Part shown: one piece after another, positions 1 through 15,466 of the stretch
Layout of the letters: every line of letters begins with the position of its first letter
Position numbering within the stretch: position 1 is the stretch's first letter
Assembly (NCBI RefSeq): GCF_020184175.1
Contig: NC_065532.1
Location: 32,364,001 to 32,428,000, forward strand
Origin: Aphis gossypii
Lineage: Eukaryota; Arthropoda; Insecta; Hemiptera; Aphididae
Length of the DNA stretch: 64,000 bases
Direction of reading: 5' to 3'
Program-made: the position numbers and the translations under genes
The notes under the pieces: model-generated
Told to the model about the DNA's origin: nothing
Seen by the model: the letters and a program-made list of their open reading frames with translations, nothing else
Database searches by the model: none

Positions 1-3000
1 TCAGAATGATTTCAAATAAATTAAAATATTTAAATGAAAACTATTTTGTCAAGGTTATACATTTATTGCATTATAGTATATATTATTATTTATTATACAC
101 TTTATAATATTTTAAACTAAAATAGTGGACTTTTTTGGCGAGAGGGAGTGAGTAGGGCAGGTAAAATCAAACTGTTTTTGGATTTATATTTCGAATTCTA
201 TAAATTTAATTGAGCTATAATTATACAATCAACAATTGCAGCAGTATAGTATCGCCACTTTTGTTCTCACTATAATATACTGCAAATATAAAATATGCTA
301 GGTATTTCGATTATTATAATTGGTATTATACAATAAAGTAGTCGTATAATAAGTCAAGAACTGCAAATATTGGAGCTACCTACAGTTATCACGGCTCTTT
401 GATCACAAATTTGTTATTACGGTTGTACAGCAACCCTCCTCATATATATATTATACGTCCCCGCCAAACGTTTCGCTTAGTTGCACCTATAGATATTGCC
501 ATAACCCTCTCCAATCATTGTACGCGATAAGTCGATAATTAAGTCCATAAAATATACCTCTTAGTATATTATTATATAATATTATATTGCTTATACATGC
601 GTTGTTGCCCGTTGGTTTTACTTATCTGTATGTATATATATATACACGTGTTTGTCATTATATATCGATGGTCACGCGGACCCTGAGTTGGATATAATTT
701 AATATAGCGTACTACATAGTAAGTGGCCGCTACCCGTAATATTATATTATGGGGTATTGGGGTTACACCCCGTCGTGTACGAGGAAAGAATAAAAAAAAG
801 AAACGCAGTTTTTGGGACCCACATTTTTATAATCGTCCGTGACGTACACGACATTTTAATATTTATATACATATTATATAACTGTATAAGGATGTATAAA
901 GGTACAAAACGGTCGGTCGGGTGGTCTTTGTGCCGAGAGAAGACTGCTGCACGCGTATTATTATGTAGGACGTGCGGGGAGAGTTGTGCGCGCCAAAAAC
1001 GATTATTATTACATCGGCGTAATAAAGATGATGATGTTATTATTATTACGCCACCCACTGCCGCCGCCGTGAGCGAATAACTAAAATGCGAGAGATACGC
1101 CACTGCCACCCCCTCTTCCTCACACCACTATAAATATATATAAATATGTATTATGTGTGTGTAATTTTACGTGTATCGATTTTGCTGTATTCGCAGTATT
1201 ATATTTTTTTTGTGTTTTTCTCGTTAATTTTTTTCCACCGCGAAGGACGATGCGCTCCGTTATAACATATTTTTGAGTTTATTATACTGTACCATCATTA
1301 TTTTTTACTCGAATTGATTGTGTATATGATCGTTTTTCCGCTATAACGGATACCACAACACATGTGCGCGTATTTTGAAAAATATATCAACGGACTAGCA
1401 CACACTGTAATTGATATCTCTACTTATAGGATACAGCTCAATAGCTCGTATAATTTCAGGGATTTGTATGTGGAATGAACATTTTTGGGGAATTCACAAT
1501 CTAATTTGGAAGGAAAATGGTGAGACTATTTTATGTAAAATTATTTTTATTTTCATGTCATTTTTAGTTAGTTTAGCAAAACTAAAAGTGGTCATCTAAT
1601 ACTTTTTAAAAATAAGAGTCGGGCACTTACTATTATATTATTATACATTTATATGTATTGTAGTCCTATAATACCTACATCTATGTGTATTTTATTCTCC
1701 AATTTTATTCTATTCTCGTTGTAATTGTTTCAAAGATTACATAACATAGACAATTTCGTAAAATTATCGTTTGCCCTTATATAGTGGATTCATAAGTACA
1801 TGTTCTGTGTTCAATTCTCACTCTGAAATGAACACTGAAATTTTTTGATCTTTTTTACCTCTCTAAAATGTTTAATCAAAACAACGTTTAAAAACAAACA
1901 CACTACGATATCTACTACAAGAAATTCGTTCAAAACGACTTCAGCTGATGTTGTAATGTTTTCTGGACTGGTGATAGGTACTAAAAAATCACCGAAATAG
2001 ACTATTTCAAATAATCTCGATAATATACATTTACGTGTAGAGGACATCAATTTAGAGGAAAATAATTTATAGCTTATGCAATCACAGTTATAGGTATATC
2101 ATAATGATATATCAGCGTCTGTCAAAAAGTCAAAAGTCACCATAATAAGCTTAATGTCGCATAGAAAATACAAAAGAAAATCGCCCAACTAGAAAGCGCC
2201 AAAAACAAGGATCAGCACCCCAAATCTACCATAGTACACTCACGTGTTCCTGTATATTTATACACATTAGCTGTACAATATACGTACGTGTTGGATATCA
2301 CATTAATGGCACATCTATATGACGTGTAGGTACATACCTATGCCATAGCATATAATATGGTATGCATATCACACCAATGATGAATACGTGCAACGTGTAT
2401 AAAACGTCTAAAAATTTAAAAAAATATATATATATATGTCACCCAAGGCCCAAGCAATTGATCCATCAAAAATATAAACGGAAATGTCGCATATATTATA
2501 CTTTACAGCATAGAGATGATTTTTTAGTATTACTTTGATAATTAATATGCAGATGGATTACTGTGGATGGGTGTCATTTCAATTTTATTTTCTATGTTTT
2601 ATACCACAAAAGTAAATATAACTTTATAAATATACGATGCATACAATATGTATACAATTATAGTATACAAATATTATAAAAACATAATATAATATTAATA
2701 TATATATATTTTTTTTTTGTAGCTATCTAGATTTCACGTTATCTTATTCCATTAGATATTAATTTTGGATTAAAATTAAGTTATTATATTAATGGTAAGT
2801 ACATTATTATTTACAAAAAAAAAAAAACTAAATTATAATACAAGTATTAGTATTGTAATACCTACCTATATTTTATTCTTCTTAAGTCAAGGAACCTCAC
2901 CGGAAACGGGCATTTTAAAATTTCTCGTCGACAATAATAATAATAGTTGTAACTTATAAATATTATTTCGTATGATACTCGTACATGACAATTTAAACTT

Positions 3001-6000
3001 TCTATATATTATACCTATATCCGTATAATGTATATAAATTGTAAACCATCAATTTCGTCGTCATCCGATTTACATTCTGAACGTGTGCTGCACGATGAAC
3101 AATGTAAACGACGACATATGTATTTATGTTTGATATTAAGTGTAATAATATTATTGTGAATATAATTGTTATCGTATTCTTACAATTTTATTTAAACTAT
3201 ATTAAACGCATAAAAAGTAACAAGCAATAAATTAATGAGGAAGAAAGTATCGTGTATAAAATATTAAAATGTAATTTACCTTAAAATTTAGAACAATTAA
3301 AAAAAAAACTATATAAAACGACTATAATATTAATGCATCAAAATAACCACTTTATATAGGTATAATACATAAATTTATAGTGTGGAAACCCGTTAGTAAA
3401 AAGATAAAATCTACAATTACTATGATAATGATTAAATGCCTAAAATTGTCTATAATACTTCAGCAAGTGTGAAAGACGGTGAATGAAAGGTTATAAACTT
3501 GTAATATTTTATTAACATATTTATATATATATTATATATATTATAATATACACCTATAGACATTTTTAAATATTTTTTATTATTTGTTATTCTCTCTAAG
3601 GACACGGTAGTACCTATATAAAATAATTGTTTATGAATTTAAAATGTTTAACCTGATATTTTATAATAATGTAATTAGCTGATCACAATAGCTGTAATGT
3701 GGTAACGATAAATAATATATTATACACAAAAAAAATTCTACTTGTATTGTTATATTGTAATAGGTTCTAGACACATCTAATAAAATTATATAATTTAATC
3801 TTTTAAATAATATAATAATAATATGTTTGTAAAACATGTAAACAATTTCGTGACCCATGGGACATAGATTAGGAAACACTGATCTATATAGAATATTCAA
3901 ATTGTAGATTTTCTGCAAAGCTAAAATGATTTCCCAAAAATTGTTTTGGCTGTATTTTTCTCTAATTTTAATAGTTTAATACATACGTATTACTTTTACT
4001 TGATGGTTTTAAAAGTTAAGTATGTAGTGTGTTACTATTGAAATGAATGCATCGTCCATTAGTCTATTGGAATTTTATTGTTTCATGGGTGCATTATTAA
4101 TATTGTCGTTAAATATAGTTACAGAGCTGCGGGTTGTATCTACATATTTATTGTTCCGACTATAGGATGATTTTTTTAATGTACCACTGATTCACGTTTT
4201 ATCTGTTATTAGTTTAGTGTTTTGCAAATCTTTTTTTCTATGACAAGTTTTTGTTACATGTATACATTCGTATGTAAACTCGTAACATAAAATAAAAATA
4301 AAGTCATGATATACATTATATAGGTAGATGAGTGGAGTATTGAAGTGGCAGGATATGGTTGCCTGTCAACTTTTTTTCACCATCACTTAAACTCAACCCG
4401 AACAGTACAAACAATTTCAAGTATAGTTCCCGCAAAATATTCCTCACCGGAACATATTCGATAATAATAAACATCCACTAAAAGATAAACAATATTATCG
4501 ATTCAAAAAATAATCATTTTATTTCAAAATATTTACAAAAAAAAAATAATTAATTATTTTTTTGAAAAAACTTTTTTTGTTTAAAAATTATTATCGTTTG
4601 TATGTTGCTTTACGTAATTATATACATAGTTATTATGTATTGGCTGTATAATACATTTTACATTATTGACCGATATCGTATGTTTCGCCGCCATTTCGTC
4701 GCGTCGTCGCCTGCTGCGGTACATAATGTAATATATTATTGCTGTATTGTTTTTAGTAGTTCCATTTTCGCTCTCGTTTTTATAATATAGCAAAAGAAAT
4801 GACTTCAAAGCCTTTACATAATAATTACAACAAAAAAATCTATTAAAGCATTATTGGTATAATAATAATGAATAAAAAACTTTCGATAAGAGATTCATAT
4901 TTTTATATATTATTATAGTTAATATCATAATAATTTTTATTCGCAAAACTTGATAGATATTGTCTAAAATAATACTGCAGCAATTTTTATTTATAATTAG
5001 TGCACTATTAAATCGCGCATCGAGATTTTCAATTTTAAACACGTGCGTGTGATCAGCACAAACGCAAAAAAATGTTTACTGTACTGTCTGTACGTATAGC
5101 TCATAGTTTTCCGTAATGTATAAAAAATGATTAAACAATAATTAATCATTCAAGTGAGCTGCAGCGTTTGCACAGCGCAGAGTTCCTCTTAAAAAACGCG
5201 TAAACCTATACATGTTATAATGTTTTATTATGTATACAGACATTATATTATATTGTATATAATAGGTTAGGTATTTCGCGAGCAATATTTTACTACACGG
5301 ATAAATGATTACGATGCCAGTGTATGGTTCTAGAAGTGAAAAACCTACTCGAAACACGCTATATACTTGTAAAATATGTAGGTAGGCACTTGCTCTGTCT
5401 TAAAGTTTGATTTTTTCTTTTCTTCGTTACCTACTTGTATTGTATTCAACATTATTCATGTGTGTCATTCGTGTTGTGCGTTAATCGTTAGTGTTTGTGT
5501 GTGGTATACTGGTATACCTTTTTCATTAGAGAAATTTAAGCTGATTCAATTAAAAATATTTTATAACTTCGAAGTTATTTATTTATATTTAATTTTCTCA
5601 TTAAACATACCAGCTCAGATGAACAAAATTCAAAATTGTATCCTTTATTAATGTATAATATTTTCATAATCAAATCGTTATTATATACGTATTATCATTA
5701 CCTTTTACCTATTTTAATATTTTAATTTATTGCTGTTTTGATTCAGATTATTGTATGTAATACTATTATAAAATAATATACACTCAATGTGTGCATACTG
5801 TTGTTTGCACTATCTATATAGTGTTTATTGTTTGTAGTCTGATTTTAGTATTTTAAACACACACACATATACAAAGTCGTCTTCGAGTTCTATTGAACGT
5901 AGGTATTCAATGGATTAGATTTGGTTGTTGATGATTGAGAACTGCAGTATAAATGCATGTACCTAAGTTTATATTTATATATATTTGTGCGTGTATACTT

Positions 6001-9000
6001 TAAAGGTTCGAATCGTATTTCACTGTATCAGACAACATTTCAAAATGAGAAAAAAATCGAATTATATGAGAAACCGTTCAGCACACTGGTCGTTTAGAAG
6101 TACAAACCAGCAGACAGCCAATGGAAGATTATTAAGTAAGGTACACTATATAATATATATCATAGATCGAAATATTGTTATTACATAGGTCTTCAAACAA
6201 AAAACTGTCGTACAAATATTACAGAAACATTTTCATGGAGCTCTAACAAGCTCTTAATCAAAAACAATGATAAGACGTTTCGACATGGACTAAATTTTTT
6301 TTTCGCTCACAAATTCAATCGGATATGGATGATAATTTTTTTCCTATTTTCTACCGATATTTATTTCCTTATTTCGCGTTATGTGTAGGTAAATTCTCAT
6401 CATCGTTGTCGTCGTCATCCTCGTCCTCGTCGTTTTCTTTCTTTAGTAATACGTCGTTCCCGGTTATTATATATATACATTACATCTTTAAAAAAAATTA
6501 ACGCTTGGAGTAGTATTTATTCTTCTACTCTCCCCCCTACAAGCACGTCGGGCGTGTTTTTGGCACGTAGGAAATTATTCGGTATCCGTTTGAAACGAAA
6601 GAATAAAGAAAAAGAAAAATCAGATTCGATCTTCCGTAACGGTTTCGATGACCACGAGCCTCAAGGATATGCGTTCGAATAGATGTACCGTATCGACATT
6701 CGATTATTATATTACTGAGGTATAATAATACAAATATTATTCTATAGACGTGGTTAAAATATTTTGTATGTACATATGTATAGATATAGATATTTATTAA
6801 GGTTTGGGGCTTACATTTATAACATTGCAAAATCATTCCAAAAGTCAAATAATTTAGATAATTAATTCTTCAACTTTAATTATAAGAAACAAAAAGTATG
6901 CTTTTATTCTTACGATACATATTACATAATAGTATCTTTTAAGTTAATTACCTTTAAATGGATAAATATTATATGTTTATATGTGTATTTTAAAATTATT
7001 AATTACAAATTATTAACATTTCGGTAGTATAAAATTAAATTATATTGACTAAACGATATTTTTTTTTTCTATTGACGTTATTGGAGAAAATTTAATTTTA
7101 TTATGTTTGAACAAAAATGTATTAGGTATCTACATTAAAAATAAACAGTTTGTAAAACCATGTAAGACACATGGATATTTTTTATTGCTTTCATTTGATT
7201 TAGATCAACATTTTTATCTAATATAATATATACGGTTTGTATAATTTTGACTGTCACAATTTTACTTATATTTGTTCTTAAACTTATAGGAATGAAGGTA
7301 TTTAGCCTCTTTTCTGGCATTATATATTTTAAGACTTAAGTGTTAACTGGCCAAAGAAAATTATAAAAGTAAACTTTATAAGTAGGTACTGTTTTTACCT
7401 TTTTTAGATAACTTTTAAGTTAAGTTAACAAAATAATTTCTTACAATATACGTTGACAAATACACAATAGTACTTTTAAGTATTTATATACAATTAAGCG
7501 TTACTTGTTGTTTGATAAATCATTTGAATTGTATTTACAACTTGCTTAATTAAATTTTTTATAGAGTTACAGTAAATACGAGTACCTATATGTATTTACT
7601 TAAAAATCTTTGCTCTGTGGATTAATACATTACGTTATATTGTGTAATATTCAGATGGTGTTTGGCAGAATGTTGCCCGTTTGTTCGGAAGCGCCGATTT
7701 GTATCGCTATACGAGTCGTAACCTGAGATACATACCATTGTTATTAACACGTGTATAAGGTAGATACATAGTACAAAGGTACGACGACAATAACACAACA
7801 AATAAGACGCGCGTGCAAAACAACCAGTGGCGCTCACTACCGTGACTGTGAAAATATTTTTGGGGGTGTTACTCGTGTAGACGTCATGTACTCGTGTGTG
7901 TACATATTATATAGTATGGGTATGTGTTGTACAACATGTGTATTAAAATATGATGGACGTAAAATTTGTTCTCGATTATTTGTTCTTTTTACGCTATAAT
8001 TGATTACGAGAAAACACTTCAATAAACTGTAATATAATAATACCATACCCTGAATCGATATACACGTTTATGCAACGACTATAATAACTTTACCTAAATG
8101 TTTTTTTTTTAATGGAACATTAAAATATCGTCGAAACATAAAAAAATATTATTCATGACGTTAAGGACGCATGTGTTTTTAAATCCATAACAATTTGTAC
8201 ATTTTTGTTTATTTCAATCTCGCATTTCACCCTAACCTATTGTTCGATGCGATTTTTCTAAACACAGCTCACTACGCAATAAAGTCCTAACGAACTTGGA
8301 TATTTTTTTCATCCATATATTTTATATACAACTGACAATAAGAATTTTTGTTTTGTTTATGAAATACTGGAATTCAAAGCATATTCACCTTTTGATTTTT
8401 CGTATATATTTCATATATACTGCCGTTGAAACTTGCAAGCAAGCCTTATATATAATAAGTTATAGCTTTGAATCGAGTTTACGCGTATATTATATAACCG
8501 TTGTATTTGTATAGTTAGGTGGTATTGTTGCCGTTTCAATTCAAATATCCGCGGGGTGGTCGTATATTTATTGGACAATAATATGTGTAGACCATATAGT
8601 CTCATATGTATATCGATAAAAATATGAAATATATTTCACGGGAAGGGTGTTGTCGTACACTACACTACCGTTGTCGCAATAATATTAATAAATGGATTGC
8701 AGCGCAGACTTTTGTAAGGGAAATAAATTCACGGACTGTGAAAGTCATATTCTGTTCAGCGTCGAAGTTTGGAACTTTGCAAGTCGTTTTGTTGGCGATA
8801 AAAGAAATAATCTCTATCCACGATAGGAGTTGACAATATATTTTATTTAATATATTTATTGCTTTTGTTACTGTTACTATATATACACGTTTGAACGCAT
8901 AAAATATGCAGCGCGATTTTACGGACGATGAGTAGTGTATAGAATACGATGTTATATCTATTGTTATGGATTTAGATATAACATATTACAATATTATATT

Positions 9001-11922
9001 ATGTACATAAAGTTATATAAATTTATTTACACACAATAATTGATTATCGGACGTTATTACATTTTAAATTTTAATAATATAATAATGATAATATGAAATA
9101 TCAAACAGTAAAATATTAAAGTTGTCGTTGTAAATGTACAACGATTGCATTGATTGATATGTACGAATCGTAACGATATAATGTAACAGTATAATTATTA
9201 TAATTTAGAAGGCGAGCAACAAGCCGTATTACAATAATATGCGCGTATTATAATAATTCGAACGCGGTCGTGATGTCATTTCGAAACGATTGACTCATAA
9301 AGCCGCAACAATCGCCATCGCCATCATATATATATTATTTTAAATGCACTTATCGATTAAGACTTTAATAGCAATTTAGTTTTATTCGATTATATACACT
9401 GCAAGTGATGACTGCATAAGTATATAAGATAGTAATATTATGTAGACCGATTGTTTCGTTTTGGTTTATCGCGGACTACAGCGATGGTAGGTTCTGCAGT
9501 ATATCAACGTTGTTAAATACGTAGGTATATTATTATATATTTTTTTTTTTTTGGGACTTCGAGCGCGGCGTGGTGTCGACAACCCCCAAGGTGTGCCAAC
9601 ATAATACGCAGAGATTACGCGTAATACCGATTTTTCTCGAACGATCCGAATCGGACGCGATATTATATTGTATATACAGACGACCCGGCATTACGGTCGT
9701 ATAATATTTAACAAAGAATTATGGGAAAAACGAAAACGTTTCCAGTTGAAAGCGGCGTGTGCCGTTGTTTTACGGTAGTTCCCGGTACTTGTATACCCGA
9801 CTCGTACAAGTCACAGTTGACGTTGTGACCGATCCAAAATATAATTCGGTAAAAATCCCATCACGCTCCGTTTAATATAATTTATATAAAATATCGCGTT
9901 AAATAATTATGCGCGCATCGGTATCGCCCGCCGTCCCGCGCACTGCAGGTGTGTTATAATATAGTATTATACTTATATAATACTTCTCTAACGGTATCCG
10001 CAATATAACATTATACTCGCCAGCCGACGACGAGCAGCTAAAAATCGTTGTTCTTTCTCTCGCACAGTCCGTCGGCGCTTAATCGATCCGAATAATAAAA
10101 TCTAAATAGTACCGAAATTACCGAAATTGGCGTTGCGCGTGCACACACACACATAAATGGATCGTATATATATATATATTTTTTTTAAATCGGGATCGGA
10201 GACTTCGAAAGAAAAATAAAATTATATACCTACGTGCGTTTATACTCAACACATTCGTATATAACACGCATTATTTACGGACTTTACCAGCAGGATGATA
10301 TAGCTCGTCGAATTAATAATATTATACAGCAGCAGCGGTATAATATGTCTTTCTGCGCGTAAAAAATATAAAACTAAAAACGGACAGTTTAGAATTACTA
10401 CAACAATCGCAAGTACGATTACGGTACCTATGTAGTATATTGTATATTATAATGTTATATGTATTTAGTTTCAAGCGTGTATATATATATACTTACTTAA
10501 ATATATATATATGTACCTAACGGGTTATCTTAGTGTTGATGTACCTCAAATGTTTAAACGTTTCATATTATAACCGCCAAGGCAACTGTTGTATTCAGGT
10601 ATTAATAATCAATGTATTATATTACACAGTATTTAAGTTAGTACCCATCGGTATGTTGTACTTATTATTGTAGGTATATAATCAAAAATCATAATATATT
10701 TATATATATATATACAGGTGAGTTATATCTCAATATCTGCATAATCGTGGGTAAGTAATACGAAATAATTAGCTGGTTAATCATACACTTATTCACATTT
10801 ATTTTTACTGAAGTTAATCATCCGCAGTTCTAATACAACGAATTATTTTCCGTAGTGCCAAGATTGTTGTTATTATACGTCAATACTTACCATATTAAGA
10901 GGACGCTATGTGTTATCTCTGTCTTACTAACGTAAAACATAGAAAATTTGAGTTCAGTGGAATCCATTTTATGCTGTTATCTTTAATATAAGTCATTTTA
11001 ACTACTATAAAAACATTAAGGTAAGAATATTATCTATAGCATTCACGTATAGGTTTATATTGATATTTTTTTATTTTAAAATGAGTTGTTGGCATTTTAA
11101 AGTTTTAATATTTTACATAACTATAATTTATTAGGTAAAAAAATTGATGTGTAATTAATATATGTACTGTAGGTTAACAATTAATTTATATATGACATAG
11201 GTACCTATGTAAATTAAACAATGTATTATCTATAAGGTATAATTACATCTAAAAAAAAAAAAATTACATGACAGTTAATCACAGAATCGGAAAACGCAGA
11301 AGATTTTTTTCACTTGTCACAAAAAAAAAAAAAAATTAAAAATCGAATAATAATAACGAGAACAATATAATTTTGGAACGAATTTCGAATTTTTGGCAAA
11401 CCGTCGGCATCATAGTGGTTAACCGTGCCAGAAACAATTATACAGGCACTGTAAACTATAGGATATTAGGATATAACTTAAAACTTATAGTTATTGTTAT
11501 CGTAGAAAGAGGACTCGGCGAAATATAATACTATCGGTTAAAAGTCCACATAAATAGAACTAGACTATTAAATCATAAAGTTTAATTCAATCATAACTTG
11601 ATTTCACCATAACGAAACTATAGTGTTCTAACAGTCAAAAGGTATATAACTATTAGGTTCGCAATGATTGGAAAGTATATTTTTCTTATTATATTTGTGT
11701 AGTAATCGATTCTATTTGTGAAGTAAAAGTTATCGTATATTACCTATAGGAACATTTGTTTTTCTCCAGTGCGATATTTGGTAGGTTCTGTTGCTGTTCT
11801 ATTCAAGCATCAAATACGGAAGAAAACTAATCAATAAACGTGGTTCATTGATTACATAGTCGTAGGTATGTATAATTAGACAACTCTTATTCATAATAAT
11901 TATAAATAAAATACTACATTAG

Positions 11923-11960
11923 ACTGTTTAAGTAGGTACATAAGTACCTACTTAAACAGT
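11923..11960. repeat. Perfect 17-bp inverted repeat, 4-base loop
   Basis: Arms 11923-11939 and 11944-11960 are exactly complementary, with loop ATAA. A long T tract starts about 10 bases later (T run to 11998, broken by AA). Confidence 0.85.
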
Positions 11961-12837
11961 TAAGATAAGTTTTTTTTAATTTTTTTTTTTTTTTTTTTAA
12001 ATTAAGTTAGGGTTTCAATAATATTTTACATCGCAATAGATATAACTATATAAGTAGTGATATTAGTCGTTACGGATATAAATAATATTTGTAATAAATA
12101 ATAGTAATATATTACCTAAGTCCTATAGTTACCGATGATATATTTTTTATCAGGGGGACTTTTATAATACAGTATATAAATATATAATACATAATAGTAA
12201 TATATTATGCGTACACCGAGAACTTTTTTATTCTTTTCTACCGACTTTCTTGCTTATATATAGTATGCCAACCGTATCATTACATTATAATATAATGTAC
12301 TCTTTCTTTTCGATCAACCCCCTCTACGACCCGTATATGTATTGTATATCGTCTATAGCCAAAGTCGCGGGTGTCGTGGACACGAATATATTACAGCTGC
12401 AGCCGCACAAAACGACCGGAAAGTTAAGCACGGGGATCACAGTAGACGTATGTATAATATAATAATATAATATTATGTACATATTGTATTTAATACGCGC
12501 GTATAATAGCACAACACGACAACGACGACGACGACCGCCGTTTGCGTTCACCCAGATATTTTCACCCGCGCTCGCGATGTTAACGAGTTTGTAATAATTT
12601 ATTATTATTATTTTGTTTTCTTTGTGCCCGAACCGGGCACCCATGTTATAATATTATGCTGCACATAAACGTATATCTATATACATATAATAATATGCAA
12701 CCATTCGAAAGTATTATAACACGTCTCCCAGGCGAAATGCGCAGTTTTATTTTATATATTATATTAATAAGTATAAACATTTAGTACGTTACGTGCGGAC
12801 GACGGTCGTGATACACATAATATGCGTAATATACGTA

Positions 12838-13219
12838 TACAGGGTGTCTATGCCGGTCTTTCGTTGTAGTCGTAAATATCACAATTATCGTCTATGCAGC
12901 GTAAGTTGTGACAGTAGTGCTGTAAGTTAGTGTCTATTACGGCTAACCTAACCATGCTTCCATAGTATCGTACGAAATTTTAAAACCTATATAAAGTTCA
13001 CATTTAATTATTCCATAAGATCTGAGTATGCGTTCTTGGATACTTTTAAGTGTTATTACCGTTTTCCCGATATATAGACGCTACAATTTTTGTCTAATTT
13101 TAGTACGTTTTAACCACGAGTACGTTGTGAAAAAATATATACGCGATGGTCAGAGTCATTATAATAATTTGAAAAACCCCAAGTCTTAGAAGTATAGTAA
13201 TCGACGAGAACACCCTGTA
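12838..13219. mobile_element. Candidate MITE with TACAGGGTGT termini
   Basis: The left end reads TACAGGGTGTCT and the right end is its inverse, AGAACACCCTGTA, with 10 perfect terminal bases. Each end is flanked by TA, as expected for a Tc1/mariner-type target duplication. About 382 bp, with no transposase ORF, so it would be non-autonomous. Confidence 0.6.
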
Positions 13220-13808
13220 TATTATACTCGTACGGTGCATTTAATAGGCACCTATCTTACGAACGGAGCGAGCAGCGTCTATATTGATATTCATTATTAC
13301 ACTACATTATTATTATATATATGATAAATCAGCTGCTCGGGACTTTTTTCTATCTGATCTCTCTCTTTCTTTCTTCTCAGTTCGTTTATAGCGTCTCCAC
13401 AATGCATATTATAGGAGCTCGGCGCCGCACGCAAGGTCGTCAACGGGTTAAAAGTTAAGTCATTTTTAACGGTCGTTGTTGTAATCGTAATAACACGCGG
13501 GCGGACGACTTTTCTATCTCCGTGCGATCGCCTCGGGTCATCCAGCCGCTATCGACCACTTCCTCATCGTCAATAATCAGTCCCCATAATATATTATATG
13601 TATACGTGTGGGTACTAAATACGATATATATTATTATTATATTAACATTGTTTTATTAACAATTATTGTAGAAAACACTCGTTTTTTAAATAAAATATGT
13701 GATTATACTTGTAAATAATAAGTACCTACTATATAAATTATTATTACAACCAATAATTCGTCTTTTTTTCCACATTAACCATGTCTTACATCTTAATAAC
13801 AAATTAAT

Positions 13809-13850
13809 GATAGAGTATAAATTGATAGAGTATTAATAGAGTATAAATTT
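13809..13850. repeat. Triplicated GATAGAGTATAAATT-like unit
   Basis: Three imperfect direct copies of a 13-16 bp unit sharing TAGAGTAT. Confidence 0.65.
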
Positions 13851-15438
13851 AATATTTTATAATTCTACATGATATTATAATATTATCTTATAACATTTTG
13901 TAATAAATAAAAATAATAATTATGGCTAGGTAAATGAACTAAATATTATAAATAAAATATATCGTTATAAAAGCATTAAAAGCACGGTATTAAACATTTG
14001 TTTGCTTATCATTTTAGAAAGGGTTTCTTTTTTTTTATTGGTAAAGAATACTTAGATTTGGTTAAAATGTAATGTGTAGAGGGGACGCATAAAATGTAAA
14101 TGTTTTTGTTGAGCATACATGCGTTGTGGCTTACGTAACTTGGCAGTTGGCTCTTCAAGACAAATTTAATACCGCTATATAGGGAAACGGTAAAAAATCG
14201 ATATTTTTGGGTTTTATACATTCTTTATTTACTACACTTGGCCGCAATAATATATTATTATAACGTGTACTGTTCATGTTTCTTTTATCACAATATTCAA
14301 TTATAACAATATACTATATATTAGATAGAAGTGAGAGAGAATTATGTAATTTATACATAAAATTATCTTTCCACAGTTGATATTAATTTCTCACCAAATA
14401 CGAACTCACATTATAATAATAATTTTTATAGCAATGGACGGGTACCACTGCATTTCTTGCATGATATATAAACAATAGTTGGTATAATATTTTCCAGCAA
14501 TGTGAACGTGAAACAATATGTTTATTAAGCCTTATCAGATAAGGTTTATCGAGTAGAAATAATGGATTTAAGAGAACCCTCAGTATACATATACAACGCA
14601 TGGGGTCAGTATACGATTGTCTTGTAAGGAGTAAAGGTAAGGGGTGTTTCCTTACAACATAAAATGATTAAGGCGCAGTGTTTTTTAGTGGAAACTTCTC
14701 ATGTTTTACAACGTTTTTAGAAAACGAGATTTTTAAAACCATTTCATTTATAAAAAAAACATTAATTTAAAAATAATTTTAATTTTATTTCATTAATATT
14801 CTTTTAAAATGTTCGTGTTTAATCGCTATTAATATATAAATGTATACATAATATAATGGCGGATTGTTATCATTTAATTATTCTGCAATAGAAATGATAG
14901 AAATAGAATCAAAAACGATGTCAAATATTTAAAGCGAAATCGGAGGAGGTGTTTTTAAACTCGTATAATATTAGATGTATTAAAGAACCGAATCGGTCCA
15001 TGCTTTTATATCGACATTTGATGCATTATAAAATGTATCTATATGAAAAAAACATCAACGCGGCGATCTGCACTTGGTAGGTTGTACACGGTCGTCATTA
15101 CTTGGAGAGAAACGAATTTTTTCGGCAAACGAGCGTTGTAGTTCGCCCCTTATAATAATAATAATATATACGCGCTCAACCCCGCCAATCATTATTATAT
15201 TATTCATCCGCCTCGGTGACGACGCACGTGCAACACTGCAGTCGCTATATATTGCGTGCGTATATTACATTATATACGTATATATATTTACCTGCTATAT
15301 GTATATATAATATATATATACTTGCCACCAGCACCGACCGGGTGGAGGCGAATTCGCGGCGTGCGAGCGTTAACCGCACCGAAATCGATTGGTCGGGAAA
15401 ATTTCGCAAACTCGAGTTTTACCCCCCGCGCGTGCTTT

Positions 15439-15466
15439 ATGTGCGTGTGTGCGTGTACGTGTGCGT
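15439..15466. repeat. Alternating purine-pyrimidine tract (GT/GC-rich)
   Basis: 28 bases of strict purine-pyrimidine alternation made of GT, GC and AC steps, a sequence type prone to form Z-DNA, within a CpG-rich block. Confidence 0.7.

Noticed and set aside
757..1109. Overlapping ORFs of over 100 codons on both strands
   Set aside because: Low-complexity products of repetitive CpG- and AT-rich DNA; no domain, no splice context, no codon bias on either strand.
1811..2050. Minus-strand 79-codon ORF (LFEIVYFGDFLVPITSPENI)
   Set aside because: Composition is fairly protein-like, but the opposite strand also reads open in part, and no family or splice partner is visible; too weak to list.
5985..6060. 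A GGTTCGAATC string that resembles a tRNA T-arm / B box
   Set aside because: No matching A box, acceptor stem or anticodon arm can be drawn around it on the plus strand.
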